Part shown: piece by piece, positions 9,672 through 20,412 of the stretch
Position numbering within the stretch: position 1 is the first letter of the stretch
How the letters are laid out: the number at the start of each line of letters is the position of its first letter
The notes under the pieces: model-generated
What the model was told of the DNA's origin: nothing
Databases searched by the model: none
The model's input: only the letters and a program-made list of their open reading frames with translations
Made by a program: the position numbers and the translations under genes
From: Lactobacillus sp. ESL0684
Lineage (GTDB): Bacteria > Bacillota > Bacilli > Lactobacillales > Lactobacillaceae
Direction: 5' to 3'
Assembly: GCF_029392675.1 (NCBI RefSeq)
Contig: NZ_CP113941.1
Span: 794,001 to 858,000, forward strand
Length of the DNA stretch: 64,000 nt

Positions 9672-12600
9672 GTGACTAATAAAAATAAGCTTTTTTTACG
9701 TCTTTTAGAACAGATTCATTTTCCTAAGCAGTTTGCCGATAATGAAATCTTGCAACAAGGCGAAATCGAGAACGTGGATGTATATGCTAAAGAACATAGG
9801 TGGGATATCCATGTTCTTTTTGCTACACCCTTAAAATTTGAAACCTATCAAGCTTTAAATGAAGCAATTACGACTAGTTTTGCTTCATTTGTTGATACTC
9901 AGCTTTTTGTCCGGTCTCAAGATGGTGCGGATGATTATTTAACTTCTTACTGGCATTATGCTGTGCAAAATGCTGAATTTTTACAAACCGTTGCTCGGGA
10001 ATTTATTGCTTCACATCAACCTAAAAAAGAGCAGGAACGTTGGATTATTCCGGTAGATAATTTAGTAGTTGACGGTCTGATTGAGCAGAAGATGCTTGAT
10101 CAGCTAGCTGAGAAAATGCGTGATTTTGGCTTTTTTAACCTGAAGTTTGTTACTCAGATGGATGAAAATAATTCTCAAAGTAATTTGGAGAGTTTGCAGC
10201 AGTTGCAAGAAGCACATGAGCAAACCATGCAGGAGGCTTATAATGCTACCCCTCCAAAAAAACCACAGGCACAGTCTTATCCAACCAAAAAGACGCGTTA
10301 TGGCAGTCGAAAATTAGATCAAAGTTTGCCGATTACCCAAATTGATGATATCGCAGATGGCGCTAGAAACGTGGTTATTGAAGGAAATATCTTTAATACA
10401 GATATGCGTGAATTGAAGTCTGGAGCGATTATTTTCACAGGAGAAATCACTGACTATACCAATTCTGTTGCATTTAAGAAGTTTGTTGCTAATAAAGATC
10501 AGATTGCTAGTATCAGTGACTTAAAGTCAGGAACTTGGGCAAAGATGCAAGGCTCAGTAGCTGATGATCAGTGGAGCCATGATTTGGTTTTTAATATCAG
10601 TAGTTTTGAAATCGTTGAGCATGTTGGACGTAAGGAAGAATACACTGGCGAAAAAAAACGTGCGGAGCTACATTTGCATACTAATATGAGTCAGTTAGAC
10701 GCAACTAATAACGCAACTGATTTTATTCTGACGGCTAAAAAATTTGGTCAAAAAGCAATTGCAATTACGGATCATGCCGATGTTCAAGCCTTCCCGGAAG
10801 CCTATGAAGCCGGTAAAAAGAACGATATTAAAATCGTTTATGGTGTTGAGGCAAATATGATTGATGATCACGCATTATTAGTGCTCAATCCTGCTTCAAT
10901 GACATATCGTGATCAAGAATTTGTAATTTTTGATGTGGAAACAACAGGACTATCCTCTGTGTACGATACTATGATCGAAATTGGTGCAGTTAAAATGAAG
11001 AACGGTGAAGTGCTTGAGCGCTTTGACAAGTTTATTAATCCGCACCATCCCTTGAGTGAACAGACTATTAATCTGACTTCTATTACTGATGAAATGGTCA
11101 CAGCTGCTGACGATGAGGCTGTAGTAATTAAACAATTTCAAGATTTTTATGGCGATCGTCCTTTATGCGGTCATAATGTTCAATTTGATGTTGGCTTTGT
11201 TAATGCTGCGCTTAGGCGGGCAAGTTTATCTGAAATTACCCAACCAGTGGTCGATACGCTGGAAGTTTCACGTTTATTACATCCGGAGCAAACGAGGCAT
11301 ACTTTGGATTCCTTAGCTAAAAAATACAATGTTGTGCTGGAACATCATCACCGTGCTAACCAAGATGCTGAGGCAACGGGTTATTTAATGTTTAAGTTGC
11401 TAGAAGCCTTTACCAAAAGATTCAATGAAGATGATTTGGGCAAAATGAATGATTACGCTGTTCAAGGACAAGTCTATAAGCGTGCAAGACCAACGCATAT
11501 GACAATTTTAGCTAAAACGCAGGCTGGACTTAAAAATATGTATCGTTTGGTATCAATTGCGAACACGACTAACTTTTATCGGATTCCTCGTACGCCTAAA
11601 TCTGAGCTAGCTAAGTATCATGAAGGATTATTGTATGGTTCAGGTTGCAGCGAGGGCGACGTTTTTGTAGCTATGATGCAAAAGGGATACGACGAAGCTC
11701 GCAAGAAAGCTCGTTTTTATGATTATTTGGAAGTCCAACCTCCTAAGAGCTATGCTCAACTAATTGAAGATCACTTAATTACTGATGAGGCTGAGCTACA
11801 AGAGATTTTGACTAATATTTATAAATTAGGTCAAGAGTTGCATAAGCCAGTAGTGGCAACTGGGGATGCTCATTATGTTGAAGAGCATGACGCAATTTAT
11901 CGGAAAATCTTAATTTCAGCTCAAAGAAGTAATCCAGCCCGTAATGATCCGCAACCTGATCAACATTTTTATAGTACACAAGAGATGCTGGACGAATTTA
12001 GCTTTTTAGGAGAAGAAATTGCTAAAGAAATTGTCATTACTAATCCAAATAAAATTGCTGCTAGTGTAGAGGAACTTGCGCCGATTAAGGATGGCCTTTA
12101 TCCACCGCATATTGACAATGCCGATGAAGAAATGAAACAGCTGACTTATGATGAGGCTTACGCGCTATATGGCAATCCGCTACCTAAAATTGTGCAAGAT
12201 CGACTGGAAATGGAATTGAATTCGATTATTTCCAATGGCTATGCTGTCATTTATCTGATTTCACAAAGATTAGTTGCTAAGTCGAATAAAGATGGTTATT
12301 TAGTCGGTTCGCGTGGTTCAGTTGGTTCAAGTTTAGTGGCTACAATGTCAGGGATTACTGAGGTAAATCCACTGGCTCCACATTATCGCTGTCCAAAATG
12401 TAAGTATTCTAAGTTCTTTGAAAATGGTGAGTATGGTTCTGGATATGATTTACCTGATCAAAAGTGTCCTGAATGTGGTACTGAGCTAGTTAAAGATGGT
12501 CAAGATATTCCTTTTGCAACTTTTTTAGGGTTTCATGGGGATAAAGTTCCAGATATTGATTTGAACTTTTCAGGGGACTATCAACCTGTTGCTCATAACT

Positions 12601-13976
12601 TTATCCGTGTAATGTTTGGTCCAGACAATTCCTATCGAGCAGGAACAATTGCGACTGTTGCCGACAAGACTGCATATGGTTACGCTAAGCATTATGATGA
12701 GGAAAAAGAATTAAATTTGCGTGGTGCTGAGCTTGACCGGTTAGCAGCTGGAGTTAGTGGGGTAAAACGCACCACGGGACAGCATCCTGCTGGAATTGTG
12801 GTGGTTCCTGATGATATGGATATTTACGACTTTACGCCTGTCCAATATCCAGCTGATGATGTGAATGCAGCTTGGCAAACGACCCACTTTGATTTCCATT
12901 CGATTCATGATAATATTCTTAAGTTTGATATTTTGGGGCATGATGATCCGACCATGATTCGTATGCTGCAAGACCTATCTGGAGTTGATCCTTTAACGAT
13001 CCCGCCAGATGATCCAGGAGTAATGTCCTTATTTTCTAGTCCTAAAATTTTAGGAGTCACTCCTGAACAGATTCAATCTAAGACTGGTACACTTGGTGTG
13101 CCGGAATTTGGAACTAGGTTTGTTAGGGGGATGCTTGAGGAAACTAAGCCAACTACTTTTTCTGAATTGTTACAGATTTCTGGACTATCACATGGAACCG
13201 ACGTTTGGCTAGGAAATGCGGAAGAATTAATTGATAATGGAACTTGCAAATTAAAAGATGTAATTGGTTGTCGTGATAATATTATGATGGACTTAATTCA
13301 CTGGGGTGTTAAGCCAGAGGTGGCTTTTTCAACAATGGAATCTGTGCGTCATGGCCGCGGAATTAGTGATGATGACATGGCTGTTTTAGCTAAAAATGAT
13401 CAAATTCCTGATTGGTATATTGATTCATGTTTGAAGATTAAATATATGTTTCCTAAGGCTCACGCGACAGCCTATATTTTGATGGCACTAAGAATTGCTT
13501 GGTTTAAAGTTTACTATCCAGAAATTTATTACACTGCCTATTTTTCTGTGCGGGCAAGCTTATTTGACTTAGTAGCAATGAGTCATGGTAAAAATACCGT
13601 CAAAAAGGCAATGGCTGATTTGCAAAAGTTAGGCAATGATGCTTCTGCTAAGGATAAGGGCTTATTGACAGTTTTGGAAATTGCTAATGAATGTTTGGAA
13701 CGAGGCATCAAAATAAAAATGGTTGATCTTAATCAATCGGAAGCTACTAATTTCAAGATTATTGATCAGCATACTATTTTAGCGCCATTCAATGCGGTTC
13801 CTGGATTAGGGAATAACGCAGCCAAGCAAATTGTTGCGGCCAGAGCCGAGCAAGCTTTCTTATCTAAAGAGGATTTAGCAACTCGGGGCAAGGTTTCACA
13901 GACAATTATGGATTACTTGGATGAAAATGGTGTTTTGGAAGGGATGCCTGACCAAAACCAACTTTCCTTATTTTAA
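9672..13976 (+). CDS. polC: DNA polymerase III alpha subunit, Gram-positive PolC type
   Basis: The 1434-aa replicative polymerase has an OB-fold near 230-320, a PHP domain starting at RAELHLHTNMSQLD (about 330), an inserted DEDD 3'-5' exonuclease starting at VIFDVETTGLS (about 416), a CXXC...CXXC zinc-binding patch (CPKCKYSK and CPECGTE, about 905-940), and the polymerase active-site aspartates in PDIDLNFSGDYQ (about 957-968). The start is GTG at 9672, six bases after the proS stop. Length is typical of PolC. It ends the uppS-polC run. Confidence 0.97.
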   Translation: MTNKNKLFLRLLEQIHFPKQFADNEILQQGEIENVDVYAKEHRWDIHVLFATPLKFETYQALNEAITTSFASFVDTQLFVRSQDGADDYLTSYWHYAVQNAEFLQTVAREFIASHQPKKEQERWIIPVDNLVVDGLIEQKMLDQLAEKMRDFGFFNLKFVTQMDENNSQSNLESLQQLQEAHEQTMQEAYNATPPKKPQAQSYPTKKTRYGSRKLDQSLPITQIDDIADGARNVVIEGNIFNTDMRELKSGAIIFTGEITDYTNSVAFKKFVANKDQIASISDLKSGTWAKMQGSVADDQWSHDLVFNISSFEIVEHVGRKEEYTGEKKRAELHLHTNMSQLDATNNATDFILTAKKFGQKAIAITDHADVQAFPEAYEAGKKNDIKIVYGVEANMIDDHALLVLNPASMTYRDQEFVIFDVETTGLSSVYDTMIEIGAVKMKNGEVLERFDKFINPHHPLSEQTINLTSITDEMVTAADDEAVVIKQFQDFYGDRPLCGHNVQFDVGFVNAALRRASLSEITQPVVDTLEVSRLLHPEQTRHTLDSLAKKYNVVLEHHHRANQDAEATGYLMFKLLEAFTKRFNEDDLGKMNDYAVQGQVYKRARPTHMTILAKTQAGLKNMYRLVSIANTTNFYRIPRTPKSELAKYHEGLLYGSGCSEGDVFVAMMQKGYDEARKKARFYDYLEVQPPKSYAQLIEDHLITDEAELQEILTNIYKLGQELHKPVVATGDAHYVEEHDAIYRKILISAQRSNPARNDPQPDQHFYSTQEMLDEFSFLGEEIAKEIVITNPNKIAASVEELAPIKDGLYPPHIDNADEEMKQLTYDEAYALYGNPLPKIVQDRLEMELNSIISNGYAVIYLISQRLVAKSNKDGYLVGSRGSVGSSLVATMSGITEVNPLAPHYRCPKCKYSKFFENGEYGSGYDLPDQKCPECGTELVKDGQDIPFATFLGFHGDKVPDIDLNFSGDYQPVAHNFIRVMFGPDNSYRAGTIATVADKTAYGYAKHYDEEKELNLRGAELDRLAAGVSGVKRTTGQHPAGIVVVPDDMDIYDFTPVQYPADDVNAAWQTTHFDFHSIHDNILKFDILGHDDPTMIRMLQDLSGVDPLTIPPDDPGVMSLFSSPKILGVTPEQIQSKTGTLGVPEFGTRFVRGMLEETKPTTFSELLQISGLSHGTDVWLGNAEELIDNGTCKLKDVIGCRDNIMMDLIHWGVKPEVAFSTMESVRHGRGISDDDMAVLAKNDQIPDWYIDSCLKIKYMFPKAHATAYILMALRIAWFKVYYPEIYYTAYFSVRASLFDLVAMSHGKNTVKKAMADLQKLGNDASAKDKGLLTVLEIANECLERGIKIKMVDLNQSEATNFKIIDQHTILAPFNAVPGLGNNAAKQIVAARAEQAFLSKEDLATRGKVSQTIMDYLDENGVLEGMPDQNQLSLF

Positions 13977-13978
13977 AT

Positions 13979-14008
13979 TTGGCAGTATTCATATAATTGT
14001 GGTATAAT
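13979..14008 (+). promoter_or_regulatory. Promoter of the rimP-nusA-infB operon
   Basis: TTGGCA 13979-13984 and TATAAT 14003-14008 are spaced by 18 bp, directly downstream of polC. Confidence 0.75.
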
Positions 14009-14019
14009 TATTAAGAAGT

Positions 14020-14061
14020 TCGAATATGTAATTCGAGTGAGCTATCATGCTCACTCTTTTT
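14020..14061 (+). promoter_or_regulatory. Leader hairpins with an intrinsic terminator upstream of rimP
   Basis: Downstream of the promoter, GAGTGAGC 14035-14042 pairs perfectly with GCTCACTC 14049-14056 and is followed by TTTTTATT, a textbook terminator inside the 5' UTR. An upstream helix, TCGAAT 14020-14025 with ATTCGA 14031-14036, overlaps its left arm by two bases. The arrangement suggests attenuation of the nusA operon. In Bacillus subtilis, NusA is reported to autoregulate by stimulating termination in its own leader; that role is inferred here. Confidence 0.6.
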
Positions 14062-14078
14062 ATTACGGAGGAAAATAT

Positions 14079-14552
14079 TTGGCAAAAGTTACAGATCTTG
14101 TTCTGATTGAAATCAAACCGATCATTGAAGCTCGCAATGATGAATTTGTTGAGATTGAATATGTAGAAGAAAAAGGTCAGCATTATTTAAGAATATATGT
14201 TGACCATGACAAAGGTATTGATATGGATGAAATTGTGGCACTTAGTGAGTTAATATCTGCTAAGCTTGATCAACTTGATCCAGACCCTTTACCTGATCCT
14301 TATGTTTTAGAGGTTTCCTCACCAGGAGTTGAGCGGCCAATAAAGAACGCGCAAGACTGGCATAAAGCACTTGACGATTATATTCACGTTGGTCTTTACC
14401 AAAAAATTGCTGGCGAAAAAAATTATGAAGGCACTTTAAAATCTTATAATGATGATGAAATAGAGTTGGAAATTAAGATTAAAACAAGAAAAAAACTGTT
14501 GACTATTCCTCGCAAGTTGATTGCAAATATTCGTTTTGCAATCGAATTTTAG
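14079..14552 (+). CDS. rimP: Ribosome maturation factor RimP
   Basis: A 157-aa RimP (YlxS), needed for 30S subunit assembly. It starts at TTG 14079 seven bases after GGAGGA; an in-frame upstream extension would run through the leader terminator and is rejected. Family features are the N-terminal alpha/beta domain ([20 protein letters not shown]) and [13 protein letters not shown] at about 86-98, with an Sm-like C-terminal domain. It is the first gene of the rimP-nusA-ylxR-ylxQ-infB-rbfA operon. Confidence 0.93.
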   Translation: MAKVTDLVLIEIKPIIEARNDEFVEIEYVEEKGQHYLRIYVDHDKGIDMDEIVALSELISAKLDQLDPDPLPDPYVLEVSSPGVERPIKNAQDWHKALDDYIHVGLYQKIAGEKNYEGTLKSYNDDEIELEIKIKTRKKLLTIPRKLIANIRFAIEF

Positions 14553-14569
14553 AAAGGCTGATGAAACTA

Positions 14570-15805
14570 ATGTCTAAAGAAATGCTAGAAGCGTTTGCTA
14601 CTTTAGAAAAAACCAAGGGCATCAAACAAGACGTTATTGTTGAAGCTATTGAAGCAGCACTAGTTGCTGCATATAAAAAGAATTATAATCAAGCACAAAA
14701 TGTGGATGTTGAATTTGATGAACGTCGAGGCAATTTTAAACTGTTGGCAGTTAAAACTGTTGTTGAAGAGGTTCATGATGATCGCCTTGAATACAGTCTC
14801 AAAGATGCATTAGAGATTAATAAAGCTTACGAAATTGGCGATGAAATCAAATTCGAGGTTGCACCAAAAAACTTTGGTCGAATTGCTGCCCAAACCGCCA
14901 AGCAAGTAATTATGCAACATTTGCGTGAGGCTGAACGTAATCATATTATTGATGAATATTCCCAATATGAGGATGAATTGATCACTGGAACAGTTGAACG
15001 CAGCGATAATCGCTTTGTTTATGTTAAAATTGGTAATGTTGAAGCTGTCATGCCGCACAATGATCAAATGCCAAATGAAACTTATAATCCCCAGGATCAA
15101 ATTCGCGTGTTGGTAACTCATGTTGGCTCAGACGCTAAAGGTGCACAAATAACTGTTTCTCGTAGTGCTCCCAATATGGTAAGGCGTCTATTTGAACAAG
15201 AAGTGCCTGAAATTTTTGATGGTACAGTTGAAATTGTTTCGATTGCTCGTGAAGCAGGTGATCGGACTAAGATTGCGGTTAAATCCAATGATCCTAACAT
15301 TGATCCAGTTGGAACTTGTGTCGGTCAACGCGGTGCTCGAGTACAAAATGTGGTTAATGAACTTGATGGTGAAAATATCGATGTAGTTAAGTATGAAGAA
15401 GATCCTTCTGATTTTATTGCTAATGCGTTAAATCCTGCTGAAGTCATTGCCGTTCAATTTAGTGATGACGAAGATGAGAAGAATGCCTTGGTAATTGTGC
15501 CAGATTATCAATTATCACTAGCAATCGGTAAAAAAGGTCAAAATGTTCGTTTAGCTGCTCGATTGACAAATTATAAAATTGATATTAGACCTGAGTCAGA
15601 GGTTGAATTTGTTGATGAAGGTACTAAGCCGGATGATGCAGACAGTGATACTGAAGTAGAATCTGAAGCAACTGAACTGACAGAAGTTATTGAACCTGAA
15701 GAGCAGGATGTTGAAGCAACTGACGATGAAGCAGTTCAGAGAGATTCAGAAGCAGAAACGGCTGAGTCTGCTAATGATGAAGGTGAAGATATCAACGAAG
15801 AATAA
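14570..15805 (+). CDS. nusA: Transcription termination/antitermination factor NusA
   Basis: A 411-aa NusA modulating RNA polymerase pausing and termination. Order: N-terminal RNAP-binding domain (MSKEMLEAFATLEKTKGIKQ), S1 domain around 130-200, KH1 and KH2 with GTCVGQRGARVQ (about 245) and SLAIGKKGQNVRLAARLT (about 310), then an acidic tail of about 65 residues. Two in-frame ATGs, 14561 and 14570, compete; AGAAAGG is too close to the first and rather far from the second. I prefer 14570 because families begin MSKE. No C-terminal AR repeats are seen. Confidence 0.95.
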   Translation: MSKEMLEAFATLEKTKGIKQDVIVEAIEAALVAAYKKNYNQAQNVDVEFDERRGNFKLLAVKTVVEEVHDDRLEYSLKDALEINKAYEIGDEIKFEVAPKNFGRIAAQTAKQVIMQHLREAERNHIIDEYSQYEDELITGTVERSDNRFVYVKIGNVEAVMPHNDQMPNETYNPQDQIRVLVTHVGSDAKGAQITVSRSAPNMVRRLFEQEVPEIFDGTVEIVSIAREAGDRTKIAVKSNDPNIDPVGTCVGQRGARVQNVVNELDGENIDVVKYEEDPSDFIANALNPAEVIAVQFSDDEDEKNALVIVPDYQLSLAIGKKGQNVRLAARLTNYKIDIRPESEVEFVDEGTKPDDADSDTEVESEATELTEVIEPEEQDVEATDDEAVQRDSEAETAESANDEGEDINEE

Positions 15806-15822
15806 GTTGGGGGTGAATTCTT

Positions 15823-16119
15823 TTGAAAAAAAGAAAAATTCCGATGCGTAAAGATCTGTTGACTGACACTATGCAACCAAAAAAATCGTTAGTGCGTGTC
15901 GTCATTGACAAAGAACAGAATATTTCTGTTGATCCAACGGGCAAAAAACCAGGACGTGGTGCATATGTATCGCTTGATCCAGAAAAAATCAAGTTTGCCC
16001 AAGAAAAAGACATCTTGCAGCGAAGTTTAGGTAGTAAGGTACCTGATGCTTTTTATGAAGAGCTTTATGCCTATGTTGATCATCAAAAAGCTAGAAAAGA
16101 ATTGTTTGGTGATCAATAA
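15823..16119 (+). CDS. ylxR: YlxR family RNA-binding protein (DUF448)
   Basis: A 98-aa basic protein between nusA and ylxQ, the conserved YlxR position. It holds the GRGAYVSLDPE signature at about 43-53. Many family members carry cysteines near the N-terminus (RKCVxC); here that stretch is replaced by IPMRKDLLTDTMQPKK and has none. Start TTG 15823 follows GGGGGTG. A role as an RNA-binding or nucleoid-type regulator is reported for some homologues; it is not evident from this sequence. Confidence 0.85.
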   Translation: MKKRKIPMRKDLLTDTMQPKKSLVRVVIDKEQNISVDPTGKKPGRGAYVSLDPEKIKFAQEKDILQRSLGSKVPDAFYEELYAYVDHQKARKELFGDQ

Positions 16120-16121
16120 AT

Positions 16122-16433
16122 TTGCAAAATAAACAACAAGCATTAAACTTGCTAGGACTTGCTCAAAAGGCTGGGAAAATTATTTCTGGATTTGACTTGG
16201 TCAGTGCAGGTTTAACAGCAAAGCAGGTAAAGATAGTTATTTTGGCTAATGATAGTCATGATGATACTCGAGAAAAGATTACGCGGAATGCTGTCCAAAA
16301 TCAGGTGGATGTTATTTCAAGTTTTACTAGCATGGAGCTATCACAGGCAATTGGCAAAAACCGTAAGGTATTAGGTCTTACTGATCGCGGTTTTAGTCGG
16401 GCATTAGTACAAAAGATTAATGAAGGAGTGTGA
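16122..16433 (+). CDS. ylxQ: YlxQ, L7Ae-family ribosomal protein
   Basis: A 103-aa L7Ae/L30e/S12e-fold protein with the family pattern [27 protein letters not shown] and the C-terminal [13 protein letters not shown]. It probably binds K-turn RNA. The start is TTG 16122, two bases after the ylxR stop, with the site inside ylxR. It sits in the nusA-infB operon as in Bacillus. Confidence 0.88.
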   Translation: MQNKQQALNLLGLAQKAGKIISGFDLVSAGLTAKQVKIVILANDSHDDTREKITRNAVQNQVDVISSFTSMELSQAIGKNRKVLGLTDRGFSRALVQKINEGV

Positions 16434-16437
16434 TTGG

Positions 16438-19077
16438 ATGGCTAAAAAAAGAATTTATGAAATCGCAAAAGAATTAGGCATCGATAATAAAGTTGTGGTC
16501 AATAAAGCAAAGGACCTCGGCTTTGATGTCAAGAATCATATGTCATCACTAGAAAATTCACAAGTGAATCAATTAAAGGGCAGTTTCCATAACTCCGCTC
16601 CCGCTAAAAAGCAAGAGAAGCCTGAGCAGAAAGGCAGTAAAATTAAAGTTTCAGTTAAATCAATCCGTAAAAATGAAAAAAAGGCGGATGAAGGCAATAA
16701 TAGCAATCGTAATAATAAAAAACGGCGCAATAATCGACGTGGCAACAATAATGATCGCAATCAAGATCGCAGAAGTCAGCGGAACAATTCAAATTCAGCT
16801 ACTAAACCAACTAAGCCTGCAGCACAGGACCTGCTTAAACAGCTAAAAGAGAAGCAACGTGTAGAACAATCTTCACTTAATAAGCAGGCTGATCAAGCTA
16901 GGGCAGCTTATAATGAGCACCTGAAAAATCCTAATGCGGCTGATGAAAAGCAGACTAGTGAAAAAAAGGCTGATTCAGTAAAGAAAGTTGCTACAACCAA
17001 GGTTAGCGGACCTAAAATTATTAAACCTTCGCCAGCTAGAATGAAGCAAAATCAATCAGCGGCTACGGTTAAAATAGTTAAGGCCAGTTCAAGTCAGCCT
17101 ACAGCAAATACAGCAGAGCCTGACAAGGATGAAAAACGCCGAGGTAATGGTCACAGTCGTAATACTGGTAAGCCAGGACGTAAGGGGCGTAATCAGGTAT
17201 TTGGTAGTCACACTGATCGTCCAGGTAAACGTAAACGTAAGGGTAAGAAGCGTCAATTTGAACAAATCCCTAAAAAGCAGCCAACTCAAAGAAAAGAACG
17301 GCCATTGCCAGAAACTTTAACTTATGAAGTTGGGATGAATGCGCAAGATTTAGGTAAAATTTTGCACCGTGAGCCTGCAGAAATCGTGAAAAAGTTATTC
17401 ATGCTTGGCGTTATGACGAATCAAAATCAGTCACTTGACAAGGATGCAATTGAATTAATTGCTGCAGAATACGGGATTAATGCTGAAGAAAAAATTCATG
17501 AAGATATTTCTGACATTGATACTTTGTATACTAAGCGAATGGACGCAGCTAAGGAATCAGGTAATTTAGTTAAGCGCCCACCTGTAGTAACTATTATGGG
17601 GCACGTTGATCATGGTAAAACGACTTTGCTTGATCGGCTGCGTCATACTCATGTTTCTGATCATGAAGCAGGAGGAATTACGCAAAAGATTGGTGCTTAT
17701 CAAGTATCAATTAATAAGAAGCCAATCACCTTTTTAGATACTCCAGGACATGCTGCCTTCTCCAATATGCGTGAACGAGGAGCAGAAATAACTGATATTG
17801 TTGTGTTAGTTGTAGCAGCAGATGATGGTGTTATGCCGCAAACGATCGAGGCAATTGATCATGCTAAAAGTGCCAATGTTCCAATAATTGTGGCAATTAA
17901 CAAGATGGATGCACCAGGAGCAAATCCGGAACATGTTACTGAGCAATTGATGAAGTACAATTTGATTCCTGAAGATTATGGTGGCGATACAATTTTCGTT
18001 AAGATATCTGCTAAAACTGGTGAAAATGTTGATGACTTATTGCAAATGATCCTATTACAGGCTGATATGATGGAATTAAAAGCTAATTCTGATCAAAAAG
18101 CTATTGGTACTGTAATTGAAGCTCGTTTATCAAGAGGTCGTGGCCCGGTAGCCGACTTGTTAGTACAACAAGGAACATTGCATACTGGTGATCCAATTGT
18201 AGTTGGTAATCGCTTTGGTCGAGTTCGGGTAATGACCAATGATCGCGGTCGACAGGTTAAAACTGCTACCCCTTCAATGCCGGTAGAAATTACGGGTCTA
18301 AATGACGTACCTGAATCTGCTGATAAGTTAGTTGTCTTTGATGATGAAAAGACTGCTAGAGCAGTCGGTGAGCAACGTGCTCAACAAGCTTTACAACAAT
18401 CACGAGAAAATACACAACATGTCACTTTAGATAATCTCTTTGACACTATGAAGAAAGAGAATATGAAGGAAGTAGATGTTGTTTTAAAGGCAGATGTGCA
18501 AGGATCTGTTGAAGCTTTGCAACAATCACTTGAAAAGATTGAAGTTGAAGGCGTACGGGTTAATATCGTTCACGCAGGTGTTGGTGCTGTAAATGACTCT
18601 GATGTTACTTTAGCAGGTGCATCTAATGGCTTTATTATTGGCTTTAATGTTCGTCCAACTGCTACTGCTAAGTCACAGGCTGAAGCAGATGGCGTTGATA
18701 TTAGGCTATACAGTATTATTTATAAAGCAATTGATGATGTTGAAGCTGCTATGCAAGGGATGCTTGAACCAACTTATGAAGATAAGGTAATTGGTAGTTT
18801 GACAGTTCGCGAAACTTGGAAAGTTTCCAAAGTTGGTACAATTGCTGGTGCATTCGTTGATTCGGGTTACGTCACTCGTGATTCTGATATTAACTTAATT
18901 CGTGATGGTGTGGTAATCTACTCAGGTAAGGTAGCTTCACTTAAGCGATTTAAGGATGATGCTAAGGTAGTTAAACAAGGTTTTGATTGTGGTTTGACTA
19001 TTGAGGGTTATAATGATATTAAGATAGGTGATCAACTTGAGGCTGTTGAGCAGCAAGAGGTTAAGCCTAATAAGTAA
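16438..19077 (+). CDS. infB: Translation initiation factor IF-2
   Basis: An 879-aa IF-2 that places initiator tRNA on the ribosome. It has a short IF2_N domain ([20 protein letters not shown]), a long low-complexity basic linker rich in Asn, Arg, Lys and Gln (about 50-290), a second IF2_N near 295-345, a GTPase domain with GHVDHGKT (about 386-393), DTPGH and NKMD, and C-terminal domains II-IV. The start is ATG 16438; the frame is open 6 codons further but GGAGTG favours this one. Confidence 0.97.
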   Translation: MAKKRIYEIAKELGIDNKVVVNKAKDLGFDVKNHMSSLENSQVNQLKGSFHNSAPAKKQEKPEQKGSKIKVSVKSIRKNEKKADEGNNSNRNNKKRRNNRRGNNNDRNQDRRSQRNNSNSATKPTKPAAQDLLKQLKEKQRVEQSSLNKQADQARAAYNEHLKNPNAADEKQTSEKKADSVKKVATTKVSGPKIIKPSPARMKQNQSAATVKIVKASSSQPTANTAEPDKDEKRRGNGHSRNTGKPGRKGRNQVFGSHTDRPGKRKRKGKKRQFEQIPKKQPTQRKERPLPETLTYEVGMNAQDLGKILHREPAEIVKKLFMLGVMTNQNQSLDKDAIELIAAEYGINAEEKIHEDISDIDTLYTKRMDAAKESGNLVKRPPVVTIMGHVDHGKTTLLDRLRHTHVSDHEAGGITQKIGAYQVSINKKPITFLDTPGHAAFSNMRERGAEITDIVVLVVAADDGVMPQTIEAIDHAKSANVPIIVAINKMDAPGANPEHVTEQLMKYNLIPEDYGGDTIFVKISAKTGENVDDLLQMILLQADMMELKANSDQKAIGTVIEARLSRGRGPVADLLVQQGTLHTGDPIVVGNRFGRVRVMTNDRGRQVKTATPSMPVEITGLNDVPESADKLVVFDDEKTARAVGEQRAQQALQQSRENTQHVTLDNLFDTMKKENMKEVDVVLKADVQGSVEALQQSLEKIEVEGVRVNIVHAGVGAVNDSDVTLAGASNGFIIGFNVRPTATAKSQAEADGVDIRLYSIIYKAIDDVEAAMQGMLEPTYEDKVIGSLTVRETWKVSKVGTIAGAFVDSGYVTRDSDINLIRDGVVIYSGKVASLKRFKDDAKVVKQGFDCGLTIEGYNDIKIGDQLEAVEQQEVKPNK

Positions 19078-19095
19078 TTTTACTAGAGGTAAAAG

Positions 19096-19458
19096 ATGAA
19101 GCATAGAATCGGTCGAGTTGAAGGCGAAATCCTACGCGAATTAACCAAAATTCTGCGGAAGAATATTCGTGATCCACGCGTTAGTGATGTTACCATTACT
19201 GCGGTTGAATGTACTAATGATTTGTCATATGCGACTGTTTACTACAGTATTCTTTCTGATGATCAAACAAAAGAAGCTGAAGTTATGGCGGGCCTTGATA
19301 AAGCTAAGGGAATGATGCGGCATCTGTTAGGCCAAGTACTGACTGTCTACAAGGTACCTGAACTTATCTTTAAGCGGGATAATTCTGTTAAATATGGCAG
19401 TAAGATCGATCGCTTAATTGCAGAGGTAAAAAAACAAGACACGGATCGTAATGATTAA
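19096..19458 (+). CDS. rbfA: Ribosome-binding factor A
   Basis: A 120-aa KH-like 30S maturation factor with RIGRVEGEILRELTKIL at the N-terminus and RDPRVSDVTITAVE following. Length is typical. It is the last gene of the rimP-infB operon, 18 bp after infB, and is followed by a compact terminator before truB. Confidence 0.95.
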   Translation: MKHRIGRVEGEILRELTKILRKNIRDPRVSDVTITAVECTNDLSYATVYYSILSDDQTKEAEVMAGLDKAKGMMRHLLGQVLTVYKVPELIFKRDNSVKYGSKIDRLIAEVKKQDTDRND

Positions 19459-19460
19459 CA

Positions 19461-19483
19461 AAGGCGCCGGTTGGCGCTTTTTT
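19461..19483 (+). terminator. Terminator after rbfA
   Basis: GGCGCC 19463-19468 with flanking A pairs to GGCGC 19473-19477, with six T following. It separates the infB operon from truB, though truB lies only 17 bp on and may depend on read-through. Confidence 0.8.
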
Positions 19484-19500
19484 AATGGAAAAGGTAAAAA

Positions 19501-20394
19501 ATGCTTAACGGAATATTGGTAATTGACAAGCCTAAAGGAATGACTAGTGCCGATGTAGTCTATCAATTGCGCAAGGTATTACATATTAAAAAAATCGGTC
19601 ATGCAGGTACACTAGACCCTGATGTTACAGGTGTATTGCCAATTGCGATCGGCCAAGCAACCAAGTTAATTGAGTTGATGCATCAACGAAATAAACAGTA
19701 CGTAGGAACTGGGATCTTCGGCTTTGCGACTGACAGTTATGATATTAGTGGTAAAACATTGACTACTAAGCAATTAGCTGAACCGATTTCAGCAGCAAAA
19801 ATTCAGCAGCAAATGCAAACATTTGTGGGTGAAATTGAGCAAGTACCGCCAATTTATTCTGCGGTTCGAGTCAATGGCAAACATCTTTATGAATATGCTC
19901 GAGCAGGAATTGAAGTTGAGCGGCCTAAACGAGTCGTTAAGGTTGTCTCATATGATTTGCTGGGACAGCCAAAGTTTGAAGATAATTGCGGCCAGGAAAG
20001 ATTCGAATTTGCAATCGAATGTAGTAAGGGCACTTATGTGCGGTCACTAGTTAATGATTTAGGAACTAAATTAGGGGTACCAGCAGTCATGAGTAGTTTG
20101 CGGCGCAGTGCTAGTTCAGGCTTTGAGCTTAGTCAGGCTGTCAAGTTAGCCGATATTATTGCTGATCCCAGTTTGGCTAATGACTTGATCCAACCAATTG
20201 AGCACTTTTTCCAAGATTACCAACAAGTTGATTTAACGCAATCTCAGTGGCTTAAAGTCCAAAATGGTGCAGCGATTAGTTTGGAAATTGATGCAAATCA
20301 AGTTGCATTACGATACAATAATAGGGTTAAGGCGATTTATCAAAGAAAGTCCAATGAGTATCGTCCATATTTGATGCTCTTACAGAATAAATAA
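19501..20394 (+). CDS. truB: tRNA pseudouridine-55 synthase
   Basis: A 297-aa TruB making pseudouridine 55 in tRNA. The N-terminal [20 protein letters not shown] and the catalytic-Asp block [16 protein letters not shown] are intact, as is [15 protein letters not shown]. It has a C-terminal PUA-like extension. AAAAGG precedes ATG 19501. ribF follows immediately, the usual pair. Confidence 0.96.
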   Translation: MLNGILVIDKPKGMTSADVVYQLRKVLHIKKIGHAGTLDPDVTGVLPIAIGQATKLIELMHQRNKQYVGTGIFGFATDSYDISGKTLTTKQLAEPISAAKIQQQMQTFVGEIEQVPPIYSAVRVNGKHLYEYARAGIEVERPKRVVKVVSYDLLGQPKFEDNCGQERFEFAIECSKGTYVRSLVNDLGTKLGVPAVMSSLRRSASSGFELSQAVKLADIIADPSLANDLIQPIEHFFQDYQQVDLTQSQWLKVQNGAAISLEIDANQVALRYNNRVKAIYQRKSNEYRPYLMLLQNK

Positions 20395-20412
20395 GTGAAT
20401 GAAGGTCTTATT

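Noticed and set aside
14037-14078. Upstream extension of rimP (14 extra codons)
   Set aside because: It would translate the leader terminator hairpin; TTG 14079 has the good RBS.
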